This document shows positions 10,993 to 23,280 of a stretch of 41,412 nt of DNA, piece after piece. The stretch is from positions 1 to 41,412 of the forward strand of contig BBXU01002126.1 in assembly GCA_001598975.1 (NCBI GenBank), in the 5' to 3' direction. The DNA is from Parachlorella kessleri. Lineage: Eukaryota > Chlorophyta > Trebouxiophyceae > Chlorellales > Chlorellaceae. The notes under the pieces were generated by a model. It saw only the letters and a list, made by a program, of their open reading frames with translations, was not told where the DNA came from and made no database searches. Numbering within the stretch: the first letter of the stretch is position 1; every line of letters starts with the position of its first letter. Made by a program: the position numbers and the translations under genes.

Positions 10993-13783
10993 TCACGGTT
11001 GCTCGCCCGCAAGCATCGGCGCCAGCACATAGGCCCACTGCCCTGCACCCTGCCCCGCTATCTTCCTAGCAAATAGCGGGCAGCTGGCAGGCAATACCTG
11101 CCCTTGGTCAAGCACACCACCTAGCTGGCTGCTAGTCTGAGCACCAGCGGCGCGTGCTGCCCCGGCTTCTCTACTACTAGGCCAGGCCTGGCCCTCCTGT
11201 TGCTGCCCCTGGCTGAGCCGATGGACAGCTGCTGCAGCCAGCGCGCTGACTGCCGTGTGCTGGTCCTCGCAGCTGTCTCCCCGCATGGCGCGCAGTGTAG
11301 CATTGGAAGCCTGCATGCAGGCACCGCCGACCTTGCTGTGCTCAAGAGTGCGGAACCCAGATGGCCTAAAGTCCTGCCGAGTGCCTGGGCGGGTGGCAAT
11401 GACACTGTCAAGGTTGCAACAAGGTTGTCTATGGAGCAATGTGTAGTTGGAGGACCACTGTATCCAGCAGGGTGCAGCCCAACCTAACCACCCCGTTTTG
11501 GGCAATCCGCCAGGTTGCCTCCTTGCGGCCAAGTATTGCAGCACTCTGTAACCTCCCAATGAGGCAGTCTCCTGTGCACCAGGTTGCGGTATACAGCCTC
11601 CACAAGGGCGTATCACCGCAGAATGATACTCGCAGGCAGGCAAGTACCCCAGCCAAAGGCCAGCGCCAGCAGCATGTGCTCACCTCGTCCCCCAGGAAGG
11701 TCTTGGGGTGTGGCTCCCAGCCCCACTCATCGTAGGTCAGCCGCTCACACAGCGTCTCATTGCCCAGCCCCAGGTGTGCCAGCAGGGTAGGAATGTAGTG
11801 CTCAGCCGACAGGCACCAGCGGCTGTGATTCACGCGGCACTCCTGGTGGAAGGCAGCGATTAGCAGCTTGTCCCGCACCACCAGCTCTGCAGGCCAGGGT
11901 GGAATACTAGTATCCTTGTAGGACTGTTCCTGTGCAAGCTTTGATGACATGAGAGGTCTGCATAACAGTATGCCTGGCAAACCCGATGGGAGGGAGGGCT
12001 AGGCTCCCTGACCCGCACAGCCATCTGCGCAGAGCTTAGGCGTGCAGGGGTGTTGCGTCAGTTAGGCCCCTCATGGGCCTGTTATGAGTGGCTGCTTAGG
12101 TTTTGGCGGAGTATATAGGACAAGGATAATGATGGTAACAAGCAAGGCATATGTAGTCATCTACCCAGCAGCAAGCTACCCTGGCTACTTCATTTGGGGG
12201 ATGGTGGCTGCTTATGATATAATAAGTGTGAGGTCTTACTGAGCATCCAACCACACCGATGCCATGTCCCTGACCCTTTACACATCACCATGAAGGTGCA
12301 GCAGCTGGTCCCCCAGGGCTCAGGACGGACACTTAACATTCTGCACAAGCAACCCACTAGAAACTCCACCCTGGCCGATGGCTGGACCCCTGATGAAGCT
12401 TCTATGCCAAGGAGCGCCCCTGGCAGCTCGGCATAGCCCAACCCAGCACAGCCCGGCACAACATGGCGCACAGCACAGCACACCTGCATGCCTGCGGGTG
12501 AGAAACTTCCACTGCGATGATTTCCGCCAGCTGCCCTCAGGCAGTCCAAAGTCTTGCATGCCCTGCTGCCACCTGCGCACAGCGGCAGCTCAGCCAACGC
12601 TGTCAAGCCAGTCTGGCTGGCATTGAGGGAGTACCAGGACAGGGCCTCTGTGCTCGTGGGACCTTCAGCGCTCTCTGGCCCACAAGCACTGCCAGTGCAG
12701 CACAGCGTTGCTGATGTGTACTGGCAACAGGTATGGTTGGACTCTTGCTGCCCAGGCTGCCACCATCAAACAACAAACACTCCCTTGCCCCTACCCGCCC
12801 CTCTGCACTCACTGCTCCTTGTCCTTTGGATCGCCCGCAGGGCAGGTGTTGACCCTGCTCCGCCCCTCGCTCATGAGCTGCGCATAGACCGTGGCCACGG
12901 GGTACAGGGGGATGCAGCTCTCCGACAGCAGCACAAAGCGCTGGTTCAGGGGGTCCCCCAGGGCCGCCTGGACAAGCAGGACCTCCGCCAGGAGCTGCAC
13001 AGCAGGGGAGAGGGGGCACGATATGATGCACGGTGCCCCAATGTCCTTGAGTCCGTCCAACTTGAGCCCGTCAGGGATGCTTGCTTAGCATGCCAGCAGA
13101 GCAGTACATGAGCCAGGAAGGCAGCAAGTGCTTGCAGCCCGGGGCCCCTTGCCACCCACCCACCTCTGTGGACTGGCCCCACCGCACTAACACCCTCTCG
13201 GGGATCTCGTGCCCAGCAAAGAGGCTGCCCTCTGGGTATTCAAAGCCTGGCGGGCAGTGCACATACATCGAGAAAAGCGGTCCGACACTGCTGCCTGCTG
13301 TGCTGCTGCTGCCGCTGCTGCTATCTTGGCTGCCACCGCTGCTATTGTCTTGGCTGCCTTCCGTTGCTGGTGGCGCTGGCCATGCAAGCCCTGGGGCAGA
13401 GAGGAAGGCCCGCCAAACAGGCTCTAGGGGCATGGGACCTCGAGTGAGGAACATGAGGGCCACCTTGGGTGGCAACTGCGGGCCTCGTGCTAGTTGTGGG
13501 GCTGCTGCTGGCATCACTATCTGTGTTCTACAAGTTGTCCAAGCTGGCATCTGCAGACACTGGCAGCAGTTTCAGCACTTCAAAGTTTACCACTTTTCTG
13601 AACATATTGGCTGTGTCTTCGACCAGGTAAGGTGCATACTGGGGTCCGTAAGACTACTGCTGTTGCATCTCCTATGGGACCTACCCTGCCTCCCCATTTC
13701 AACAAAGCCAGCGTGCCCAAGAAGGTCAATGCGAGCGTTGCAACCAAGGCCCTGGTCCAAGGCAGGCTGCTTGTTGGCAGCAT
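10993..13783 (-). CDS. GT14-family (core-2/I-branching type) glycosyltransferase
   Basis: Six exons join in phase: 13783-13685, 13520-13164, 12994-12813, 12572-12484, 11886-11684 and 11373-10993, giving about 436 residues. Residues 10-30 (RALVATLALTFLGTLALLKW) form an N-terminal signal anchor, so this should be a type II Golgi membrane protein. Family landmarks are VALMFLTRGPMPLEPVW, FSMYVHCPPGFE, the nucleotide-sugar core NQRFVLLSESCIPLY, WRKSSQWKFLTRRHAELVV, and CLSAEHYIPTLLA with LTYDEW. The C-terminal exon ends with the family-typical CPLFARK. A Ser/Gly-rich insertion (SQDNSSGGSQDSSSG) sits in the first lumenal segment between the LTRGP and VHCPPG blocks. GT14 enzymes transfer GlcNAc or other sugars to glycans, and plant members act in cell-wall glycosylation; donor and acceptor here are not deducible. 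The gene is divergent from RNR1. Confidence 0.88.
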
Positions 13784-13964
13784 TCCGTGAAGGGCTGCTG
13801 CCTCATGCCCCCAGGCATGCAGGTGGCACCCTTCGTCTCGAGGGGAACGAAGAACAGTAGTATCAAATGCCAGCTCCAAACGGAACCAGTAGTGAGCAGC
13901 GGTTCAGTCTCGAGAACAAACCATTAGCCGCTCGGGGGTCTCTTGTCTCTTGGACCATGCCAAC

Positions 13965-13972
13965 TTCCCGCC
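13965..13972 (+). promoter_or_regulatory. E2F-like half-perfect site TTCCCGCC
   Basis: TTCCCGCC matches the relaxed E2F core but lacks the third leading T. It lies about 490 bases upstream of the RNR1 ATG. Confidence 0.3.
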
Positions 13973-14232
13973 CACAGCCTTGGAGATGCGGAAAGGTCGT
14001 TCACAAGCCCCAGACACCAGTTATGTTTGGTCTGTTCAAGTCTCTTTGTCAACATTCTACATGGCGCATGCGCGAGGGCCGTTGAGGATCATGGTGTCAG
14101 AGGACACCCAGGTATTGGGTCTGTTACTCACCGACAGGGCAAGCTGTAGCTACATGTAGCTTCGGTCTCTATGAGATTACTGGGCCTAATTTCTGTCAGC
14201 CCACTTACATTCTTCGATGACAATATCTTGGG

Positions 14233-14240
14233 GCGGGAAA
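14233..14240 (-). promoter_or_regulatory. E2F/DP consensus site upstream of RNR1
   Basis: GCGGGAAA here is the reverse complement of TTTCCCGC, a perfect match to the E2F consensus TTTSSCGC. It lies about 220 bases upstream of the RNR1 ATG. In plants and animals ribonucleotide reductase genes are established E2F targets at G1/S, so the position and exact match suggest cell-cycle control of RNR1. Binding itself is inferred. Confidence 0.5.
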
Positions 14241-14458
14241 TCGAGGCCCAGTTGGCAAGTTTAAAACTGGAGGAGGGGAAGCAGTCTTACAGCGAGTTGA
14301 CCCAGCTTAGGAGTAGTTGAGTTGTATCTCCGCCGTTAGGACAGGCAGGCAGCCGCCGCACTTGAGGCATCATTACTGCCACGCCTGTTTCTAGACTTGG
14401 CTGCTGGTCTGACCTTGTATTCCGTTTCAGGTGAAGCAAGGTACCTCAGGCAGCAGCC

Positions 14459-17400
14459 ATGTTCGTTGTCAAGCGTGACGGGCGGCGTGAGCCCGTGCAC
14501 TTTGACAAGATTACCGCTCGCATCACCAAGCTCTCCTACGGCCTCAACCCCGAGTTCTGTGACCCGGTGAGTTGCGGGCCCAGAACTGTAGAGTCAGGCG
14601 AGCGAGCTAGGCTGGCTTCTGAGTTTGAAACTTGGGGATGTCAGAGCTCCTGCACCTCTCAAGGAGACTCTACCAAGGTTGTGATCATGAGTGTGTGCGG
14701 CTGGGAAACGCTTTCTGACGTCGAGCTAATCAGCCAAATGCCTTGTGACCACAAGCCTGTCGGCCTCACTCAAAAAGGGAGGGGGGGGGAAGCAGAGTGG
14801 CGACCTGAGTGGGCCCCTCGTCATGGCTCCCAGTGCTGACAGGGTGCCTAGTGCAGAGCGCACGGAGACGCTGAATGCAGCACTGGCTGGGGGGGGGGGG
14901 TCGCAACTTCGGTGGCCTACCAGCCAAAGTGTGCCGCCACACCGTGTGGCGTGTGGGGTCCATACCCATGCCGAGCCCGCTCTGGCTGACTTTCTCTGTG
15001 CAGGTGCTGGTGGCCCAGAAGGTAACCACTGGTGTGTACAAGGGCGTGACCACCTCTGAGCTAGATGAGCTGGCTGCAGAGACCGCCGCCTCCCTCACCG
15101 CCACCCACCCTGACTATGCGCTGGTGAGTGGGGCTCTTGTGTGAGGGTGGTGTAATGCCTGCAAGGGGATGGTCGTTTGCTGCATGCATGTCTAGTGGGG
15201 GTAGCGTCATGACATGCACAATGGCTGCAAACACTGGCTAAGAGTTGTAGCCAGCTGCCCATGGTCTTCTGCTGACCCATTTGGTATGACTTAGCAGCAC
15301 ATATTGGCAGTGTACGGGCTATGCATTCTTTTGCTAGCCTTGCTGGTCCCCTCATGACCAGTGCTGAGCATGTGCTGTTGCTCCTCTTGCCTGCTGCAGC
15401 TGGCCGCGCGCATTGCCGTGTCCAACCTGCACAAGAACACGCTCAAGTCCTTCTCGGAGACGTGAGTGGTGTGCCTGCGACTGTTGGCAGCGCTTGGAGG
15501 CAGCTTGGCAGCACAAGCAGCACACGCAGCATGCCTCTGAATGATGGTAGCTGTGGCGGGGTTGCCAGACCCAAGCTTGAGCTGCTTTGAAACCCTCAAC
15601 CACCAGCGTCCGACATGCTCCAGTCAACAAAGTGACGTATCACATGGAACTCATTCCAAGACAAGGGGCGGTGTGTCGCTGCGCCTTGCCTAGCGCCGTC
15701 CCTGGCTGCTGCAGCGTGAAGCTGATGTTCTCCCACGTGAACCCCAAGAACGGGGACAAGGCGCCGCTTGTTGCTGACGACGTGTATGAGATCATCATTA
15801 ACGTAAGTCGAATGAATGCGGAGCAACGCCAGGGTCGGAGTGTGAGATTTGGCACTCCGCCTTGCAGACGGAATGCAACTATTAGGGTATTGCAAGCGTT
15901 CCTTGCACGCTTGTTGGAATCTGAGGCCCACTGACCAAGCAAGATGGGCAGAAACATATAAGGGGGCCATATAAGGGGGCCACATGTTTGGTTAAAAATG
16001 ACCGCTTGCCCTGGTGCAGAACGCCGAGCGCCTGGACTCTGAGATTGTGTATGACCGCGATTTTGACTATGACTACTTTGGCTTCAAGGTAGCTGGATCG
16101 TGCTTGGACACGTTGGGCTGCATGCACTCTGGGGCAAGTGATGCTGCCTATCGCACTCGTTCCAGCGATCGAACTATGTAGTGAGCTTGGCTGCCGTTCA
16201 TGAGCTGCTGCCCTCTGCTAGTCTCCTGTTTGCACCCATGCACTTGTCACGGCACGCGCACGACTTGCTCTCCCTGCCCTGCATGAGGGGTTGAGCTCCA
16301 CGGCCACCATCAACAACAAAGTCTGGCACTTTTGCCCTCCTTTTTAATTGCACCTATGTGCTTTACCCACCCACCTTGCCTCATAGGATGGTCCCCACCC
16401 CCTCCCTCCCACAGACCCTGGAGCGGTCGTACCTGCTGCGTGTAAACGGCAGCGTGGTGGAGCGGCCGCAGCACATGCTCATGCGCGTGGCTGTCGGCAT
16501 TCACAAGGAGGACATTGACTCTGCCATCGAGACCTACCACCTCATGAGCCAGCGCTGGTTCACACACGCCAGCCCCACGCTGTTTAACGCGGGCACCCCG
16601 CGGCCCCAGCTGTCTTCGTGCTTCCTGGTCTGCATGAAAGCCGACTCCATCGAGGGTGAGGCTGCTGGCACTGGATAGGGATTGGGAGTTTTAGGCAGGG
16701 GGGGATGGCTGTCCTTGGGAGGCATGTGTCCTCAGCTGTCCAGGAGCCTCCTCTCCGCTGGTTGACCAGCTTTGTAAAGGGTGATCGGTGTTTGATGCTG
16801 GGATAGTCTTGCTGTGCTTCTTTGGCCCGGCCTTCTTGCTGTCCAGGGGCGGTGAAGCAGGCAGCTGGGGTGCACAAGTGCACCGTCTAGCCCTCACTTG
16901 CGGTTGTGCTAGGTCACAATAGGCCACAATGTCCAGCAAGGTGAAGGGCTGGCCTGCGAGATCTTGCGCCGCCAGCCTAAAACAGTACATGCTTGACCTG
17001 CAACCCTGCAGGCATCTATGACACGCTGAAGGAGTGCGCCTGCATCTCCAAGTCCGCGGGCGGCATCGGGCTGTCCATGCACAACATCCGCTCCACCGGC
17101 TCCTACATCCGCGGCACCAACGGCACCTCCAACGGCATCGTCCCCATGCTGCGGGTCTTCAACGACACGGGTGCGCCTCCTGGCAGGCGCTGCGGGGCGT
17201 GCCTGTGAAAGGTGTCTCATCGCGTGCATGTGAAAGGTCTCTCGTCGCCATACGTCAGCACCCTCAAGGACTTGCGGTGAGCCCTGCGTGCCCTGGACTG
17301 GGCAATTCCACTGCTCACCCAGGAAACCCAGGCTCACTGACCACCAGCAAATCTGGCTTCTGCAGCTGCACCTGCACCTGCCGATCCCAATTCTTTGCGC

Positions 17401-20400
17401 CTGCCTTCCCCTCTTCCCTGCAGCGCGCTATGTGGACCAGGGTGGCGGGAAGCGCAAGGGCGCCTTTGCGATCTACATGGAGCCCTGGCACCCAGACATC
17501 TTTGACTGGCTGTGAGTCCCGCCTTGCCGGCGGTGCTTGCGGTGCACCTCCTCACCTTGTCACAAAATTTTACCCGCTGGCAAGCCTTGCCCAGATGTGC
17601 CTTGGTGGGTGTCTGCCATAGCCAGCATGCTGGTCAGCAGGCCAGCCTTGCTGGTGCCATTGGCCAGGGCTTTCTTTGTGCCCCGCATCCTTCGTGCCCC
17701 GCTTAGAGATGGCTAAGCTCTCTGCCCTTATCTGCTGCCCTCGCTGCAGCGACCTGCGCAAGAACCACGGCAAGGAGGAGGCCCGCGCCCGCGACCTGTT
17801 CTATGCCCTCTGGATCCCCGACCTCTTCATGAAGCGCGTCGAGGTGGGGGGCCTGGTGCTGTAGCAGGCGGCCATGCACTTGGATGGGGGGGCAACTGTC
17901 TTCTGTGAGGCAGTCCAGCGTGTGCACGCTGGGTCGGTTGCCTCTGCTGCGCTCAGTGGCTCTAGTTTCGCGAGATAAGCTGAGTAATGCTGGCTTGGTT
18001 TGCTGGGCTTACCAAGCTGTTCCCACAGGCTGCATGTGCTGCGGTGAAGATCGTATTGACCTGCTCTTCCCTGCTTCCCCGCGCAGGCCAACGGCGAGTG
18101 GTCGCTGTTCTGCCCCAACGAGGCCCCCGGCCTTGCCGACTGCTGGGGTGAGGAGTTTGAGGCACTGTACGCCAAGTATGAGCGGGAGGGCAGGTGAGGA
18201 CGCATGGGAGGGGGGGGAGGTGGCTGACTCATGGTGCTCTCTGGGACGTGCCAAAGGATGGGCGGGAGGCGAGTGAACTAGTGGAGCTAATGAAGTCTTA
18301 GAGAAATTGTTGGCCTCTAAGTCTACTCCTGCCACTACATGGCTCCCTACCTTCCTACGCCCACATGGAAGGCTCAGATGCTGTGGTTGTGGATACGCAG
18401 CCCCCGTAGCCGTCACCCAGCCAGGTATAAGCTTACCCCTCCCGCCCTTCTTCCAGCCGGTGTAACAGCTCTGGTTTGAAGAGTGGGAGCCGCCATGCAC
18501 CTTAACTTGACACACAGACCAGCATAGACCAGCATCACCCACCGGAACCACTCCTGCCTGTGCAGGGCTCGTAAGACCATCAAGGCGCAGCAGCTGTGGT
18601 TTGCAGAGTAGAGGCGCAGTGCTCCCAGACTTGCAGTGGACCAGACCCACTGAAACCACACCTGTTGCTGCAGGGCTCGCAAGACCATCAAGGCGCAGCA
18701 GCTGTGGTTTGCGGTGATGGAGGCCCAGGTGGAGACGGGCAACCCCTTCATGCTCTACAAGGACTCGTGCAACCGCAAGTCCAACCAGCAGAACCTGGGG
18801 ACCATCAAGTGCTCCAACCTCTGCACAGGTGAGGGTGGGCTTTTAGGTGTGTGGGTAAGGGAGCGTAGGGCCTGGCGTGTGCGAAATGAGGCATGCAGGA
18901 CATAGCAGCCCAAGCAGTGGCGTTTAGACCGTCAACCCTAGTGCTCCAAGCGCAATGACATGGATTTGGCACCGCCAGGATTCTGCCTTGCTATCTTGGC
19001 ATACTCATAGTGTGAGGACCTTCACTGCCAACCGGCATCCGCTTCCGCCACGTTGTTGCAGAGATTGTGGAGTACACCGCGCCCGATGAGACGGCTGTGT
19101 GCAACCTGGCCTCCATCGCGCTGCCGCGGTTTGTGCGCGAGAACAACCCCACCGGCCGCGAGGGGCGCAAGCTGGTCGGCTCCCTGGACGCCGCCAACAG
19201 GTGACAGGGATTTGGTAGCGGACTAGCGTGCGCTGATGCTCGCTCATCATGGGATTTGTATCTCTGTTGTGGATAGAGGAAGCTGGTGGGCGGCGGGTAA
19301 GAGGGCTGATGTCTGCTAACTTGACCTCAAGACTATCTCGGCTCGGCTCTGTAGGATACTCAGGTTGGTTGGTAGTTCCGTTCGCAACTCAGTGGGGCAC
19401 CGTACCTGCCCAATTTGTTGGAGGGGTGGCGGTGAGCAACTCAGAACACACCGGCAATAGGCGGTTGCAACCGGGTATGGCCTGGCGGTCGAGCATAGCG
19501 CATAGTGAGCGTCCGCTCCTATTTGGAAGAGTGTGCCTTGGCATGGGCTGGAACATGCATAAGGAGTGTCCCCTCCTACACAAATGACTATATGTTGTCA
19601 TGGGCTGGAGCCAACCCTGCCTCCAGTTGAAGCACACCTGCCCAACTGCTGCCACGCACAGGTGTCTTGGCTTTCCAGCCTGCTTGACATACGGCTACCC
19701 ACCTGACAGTTGCAGCCTCCTTGCCCCCACCTGGGCAGGTTCTTTGACTTTGAGAAGCTGCACGAGGTGGCAAGCGCGGTGACGCGCAACCTGAACAAGA
19801 TCATCGACGTCAACTACTACCCAGTTGAGACCGCCGAGCGCTCCAACAAGCGCCACCGCCCCATCGGCCTGGGCGTGCAGGTGGGCGGGCAGGGCATGCT
19901 TTGGGGAGCTGTCGTGCGTATCCCTTGGCCTCCTCCTGGAGCAGGTCCGGAGGGTGCTGGATGTGGACAGCTAAGGCCTTCCCTGTCTCTGCGCCTTGGC
20001 TGGCTGTGAAGGAACCCTGCTGGCTCTCCAGGTGGTAACGCATAACTTCTGGCAGCAGCTGTCAAGGCTGAAGCTGCAGGGCGCTTTTAACTCTCCAGAG
20101 CAGGCTATGATAGACAAGCTCTTGTGGTGCTGCCCCCTCTGCAGGGCCTGGCTGACACCTTCCTGCTGCTGGGGCTGCCCTTTGACTCCCCGGAGGCCAC
20201 CGAGCTGAACAAGGCCATCTTTGAGACCATCTACCACGCAGCGCTGCAGGTGCGCAGGCACAGCAGGCTGTTAGGGGCGGCCATGGGGGCCGCATGGACA
20301 GATGGGAGCTTCCTGGACCGATGCTGGGTGTTGGGTGTACCCATCAAGAGATTGTGGTCTATGTTGCTACGTAGCACTGCGTGGCTGCCTCGTTTGACAG

Positions 20401-22873
20401 CTGTGCCTGAACAACTGCTACCTTAGCCCCAGGCTTGCTGCCATCAGTGGGTCCAAAGGAACGTGCCCTTTTGACCTCTCTCGTTCTGACCCTTGCGCCC
20501 CCATGGCCTGCTGTGCCTGCTGCAGACCTCCAACAGCCTTGCCAAGGTGGAGGGCCCCTACTCCACCTACGAGGGCTCCCCCATGAGCAAGGGCATCCTG
20601 CAGATGGACTTCTGGGGCGCCAAGCCCTCAGGTGAGACATGGCTGGACTGCAATAGCCCTGAGTTGACAAGTGTGGGAGTTAACAAGTGTGCCAGTTGGG
20701 ACTGTTACAAGTAGTCTTCGATACTGTGCCTTGGTGGATTCTTCCTGCGCTGTGCCTGCTGGCATCCTGTGTGTGTGCGCGACCACCCCGTGCCATCTGC
20801 TCTGCCGCAGACCGCTGGGACTGGCAGGCGCTGCGTGAGTCCATAGCGCAGCACGGCGTGCGCAACTCGCTGCTGGTGGCCCCCATGCCCACCGCCTCCA
20901 CCAGCCAGATCCTGGGCAACAACGAGTGCTTTGAGCCCTACACCTCCAACATCTACGTGCGCCGGGTGCTCTCTGGGGAGTTCACCGGTGAGTGGAAAAG
21001 TAAATAAATAAATATATAGTACGCCCAGGCCTCAAGGGCACAGTGAGTGGCAACGGCTGAGGGTTGGTGCAAGGCGGGTGGCAGCTTCGCAGGGCGGCTC
21101 CATGTTGGGAGGCGACTGTGAGCACTCGGGGAGCTTCAGCAGCTGAGCTCAGCTTACGGGGAGTGCTCCTTGGCTTCATGTTGGCATTGCAGCCCAGCTG
21201 AGCTGCCGTTGCACGAGCAATGTGCCCCTGAGCATCATTTTTTGTGTGTGTTTCTACCTCTGCTAAAGCGTCCCTGCCTGCACTCTGCCCCTCTTTGCAG
21301 TGGTGAACCAGCACCTGCTGCACGACCTCACCCGGCTGGGGCTGTGGGATGCTGACATGAAGAACGAGCTGGTGGCGGCCAGCGGCAGCGTGCAGGTATG
21401 TCGAGGGGGAGGGGGGGGGGCAGGGGAGCTGGCACCGGACCTGCCTGCAAGGCGGGCCGAGTGTGCTGTACCATAGTAGTGTGCGTGGTACTTGCACTGG
21501 CGTCTTGCTGCTGCATGCAGCAGCGGTCCCATGGCACAGCTTGGCTGGCAACGTTCACGTGTGCAATTGTGACTGAGCCCTCCAACATGGTCCCTTCTGT
21601 GATCCTCACAGGACCTGGACATCCCTGATGACATGAAGGCACTCTACAAGACAGTGTGGGAGATCAAGCAGCGCATACTAGTCGACATGGCAGCAGGTAA
21701 ACACTGCAGTCTGCCTGCTGCGCACACCGTGGCTGGCTGGCAGCCCTGTGCTCTGAACCCTCCAGAGCTGGTTGTTGGAGGAGCACCTAAGGGTAGCCTT
21801 CAATTCTGGTTTAAAAGTAGTTCCCTCCGTGAACTTTGTTCCGGCTGTGTTTGCGTGCACAAGCCCTCTTGCTCACAAATACGTTCTGGCTTCCTGTCAT
21901 GCTGCTGGTGTTCGCCCGACTTACACATGCAGTCAGTCGATAGCGAGCCCTCCTGACAAGGCAGATGGTGTCTTAATCCCATGTCCCGCTTTGCTGCCCA
22001 ACAGACCGCGGCGCCTATATTGACCAGAGCCAGTCCTTCAATGTGCACATGAGCGACCCCAACTTTGGCAAGCTCACTTCGCTGCACTTCTATGCCTGGA
22101 AGAAGGGCCTCAAGACAGGTGAGCCTGCACGGTGCCTTGGGGGGCCACTGCCAGTGATGAACTCCCAGATAGCTGCGGCAGGAGCGGCTTTGCTCGTGCT
22201 CAAACAGCGAGGCAGGTCTCTGCTATTAAGGTGCGCATAAGGCCCGTGGGATTCATCAAATGGGTGTGTTGGATGCACCGCTTGTTGGGTGGAAGCCACG
22301 TAAGCCATCCAAATCCCCTCCCCCGTCGCTGCAGGCCAGTACTACCTGCGCACACGCGCCGCGGCCGACGCCATTAAGTTCACCGTCGACCAGCAGGCTC
22401 TGCAGCGCCGCAAGTCTGAGCGCCTGACAAAGACTGGCAGCGGCGCGGGGCTGAGCTCCACCGAGCTGCTGGCGGCCAAGGAGAACGCGGCGTCACCGGC
22501 GCCTCGGTCTGCGGCCAAGAAGGCCGCCGCGGTCAGCGTGGATGAGCAGATGGAGCGCGAGCGGCAAATGGCGGCCATGGTCTGCAGGTGCGGGCGAGGT
22601 TTGCTGAGTGGCGGGGGGTGTGCCTGCACAGGGGACGGCAGGGCGGGATGGTAGCATGCAAACAAGCTAGTTAAAACAAAGTAATGAAAAAAATGAAATG
22701 AGCAAGCGCGGGAACAGCCTGTGCAGTATGTGATTGCTTGTTATTCTTGCTCACCCCCTTGCCTGACTACCCGTGTGCCAAACACTGAGTTACCTTCGCT
22801 AAGCCTACAGCCCGTCTGGCCCTGCCGCTGCAGTTTGGAAAACAAGGACGCCTGCCTCATGTGCTCCGGCTGA
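14459..22873 (+). CDS. RNR1: ribonucleoside-diphosphate reductase large subunit (class Ia R1)
   Basis: Twenty-one exons, all with GT-AG introns, keep phase from ATG 14459 to TGA 22873 and give 848 residues. Exons run 14459-14566, 15004-15123, 15400-15461, 15715-15802, 16020-16088, 16415-16655, 17012-17170, 17424-17511, 17750-17843, 18087-18193, 18674-18828, 19062-19200, 19739-19880, 20145-20249, 20526-20631, 20811-20987, 21301-21395, 21612-21696, 22005-22118, 22335-22587 and 22834-22873. The protein reduces ribonucleoside diphosphates to dNDPs with the R2 subunit. An ATP-cone ([18 protein letters not shown]) is at the N-terminus. Active-site Cys218 (QLSSCFL), Asn427, Cys429 and Glu431 (SNLCTE) and Cys444 (AVCNLAS) fall at the human numbering. 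The radical-transfer Tyr pair is at 754-755, and the C-terminal redox pair is CLMC. It is about 55 residues longer than human R1, through an Ala/Lys-rich insertion before the tail. Confidence 0.97.
15957..15984. repeat. 15-bp tandem repeat in RNR1 intron 4
   Basis: CATATAAGGGGGC occurs twice in direct succession shortly before the exon 5 acceptor. It is purely intronic and looks like a simple duplication. Confidence 0.75.
18445..18720 (+). repeat. tandem repeat of ~108 bp including the 5' part of RNR1 exon 11
   Basis: The sequence GGCTCGYAAGACCATCAAGGCGCAGCAGCTGTGGTTTGC, with its CAG acceptor, occurs at 18566 and again 108 bases later at 18674, the functional exon start. A third, more diverged unit (AACAGCTCTGGTTTGAAGAG and following bases) precedes them near 18463. 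The upstream copy would splice in phase but meets TAG after 15 codons (…QLWFAE stop). Only the last copy continues into the conserved R1 sequence. Confidence 0.85.
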
Positions 22874-23275
22874 TGCTTCAGCAACCGTGGCAGCACGGCC
22901 ACCATAACCGAGATCCAGCGCAGCCGTGCATCTGACTAAAAGCAGCAGCCCTTAACTCCGCAGCTAGCCACCGTAGCCCACCCCAGCTGTAGCAGCAGCT
23001 CCTGTACCTAGGCCAATTTCCTTAGGCCACAGCTCCTCTGGTCAAACTCCAGGCCTTTCACTTCCCTCACTGTGCCTTTAGATAGTAGCAGGGAGCACCA
23101 GCTTAGCAGCTAGACAGGCAGGCGTATGTACTCTGCATCGAGCGTTGTATTGCACACCTGCAATTGATTTCTCTGCTTCTTCACTCTCTCTGCTCGTTTC
23201 TGACCTCTCAAGCCACTTGTGCCTCTTAGGCAGGCGGCCCTATAATCTGCGTGGCCTCACTTGGCAATATAGAAA

Positions 23276-23280
23276 TGTAA
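23276..23280 (+). terminator. poly(A) signal TGTAA of RNR1
   Basis: TGTAA followed by CC lies 403 bases after the RNR1 TGA. It is the likely chlorophyte poly(A) signal. Confidence 0.5.

Larger units (their letters stand above)
13784..14458. promoter_or_regulatory. divergent promoter region between GT14 and RNR1
   Basis: The 675 bases between the two start codons must hold both 5'UTRs and promoters. They contain one perfect E2F-type site and one near match (listed separately). No exon was recognised, though a small 5'UTR intron ending TTTCAG at 14430 is possible. Confidence 0.55.

Noticed and set aside
18566..18610. Possible true RNR1 exon 11 start
   Set aside because: This copy meets TAG after 15 codons. 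Only the acceptor at 18673 continues into the conserved R1 sequence.
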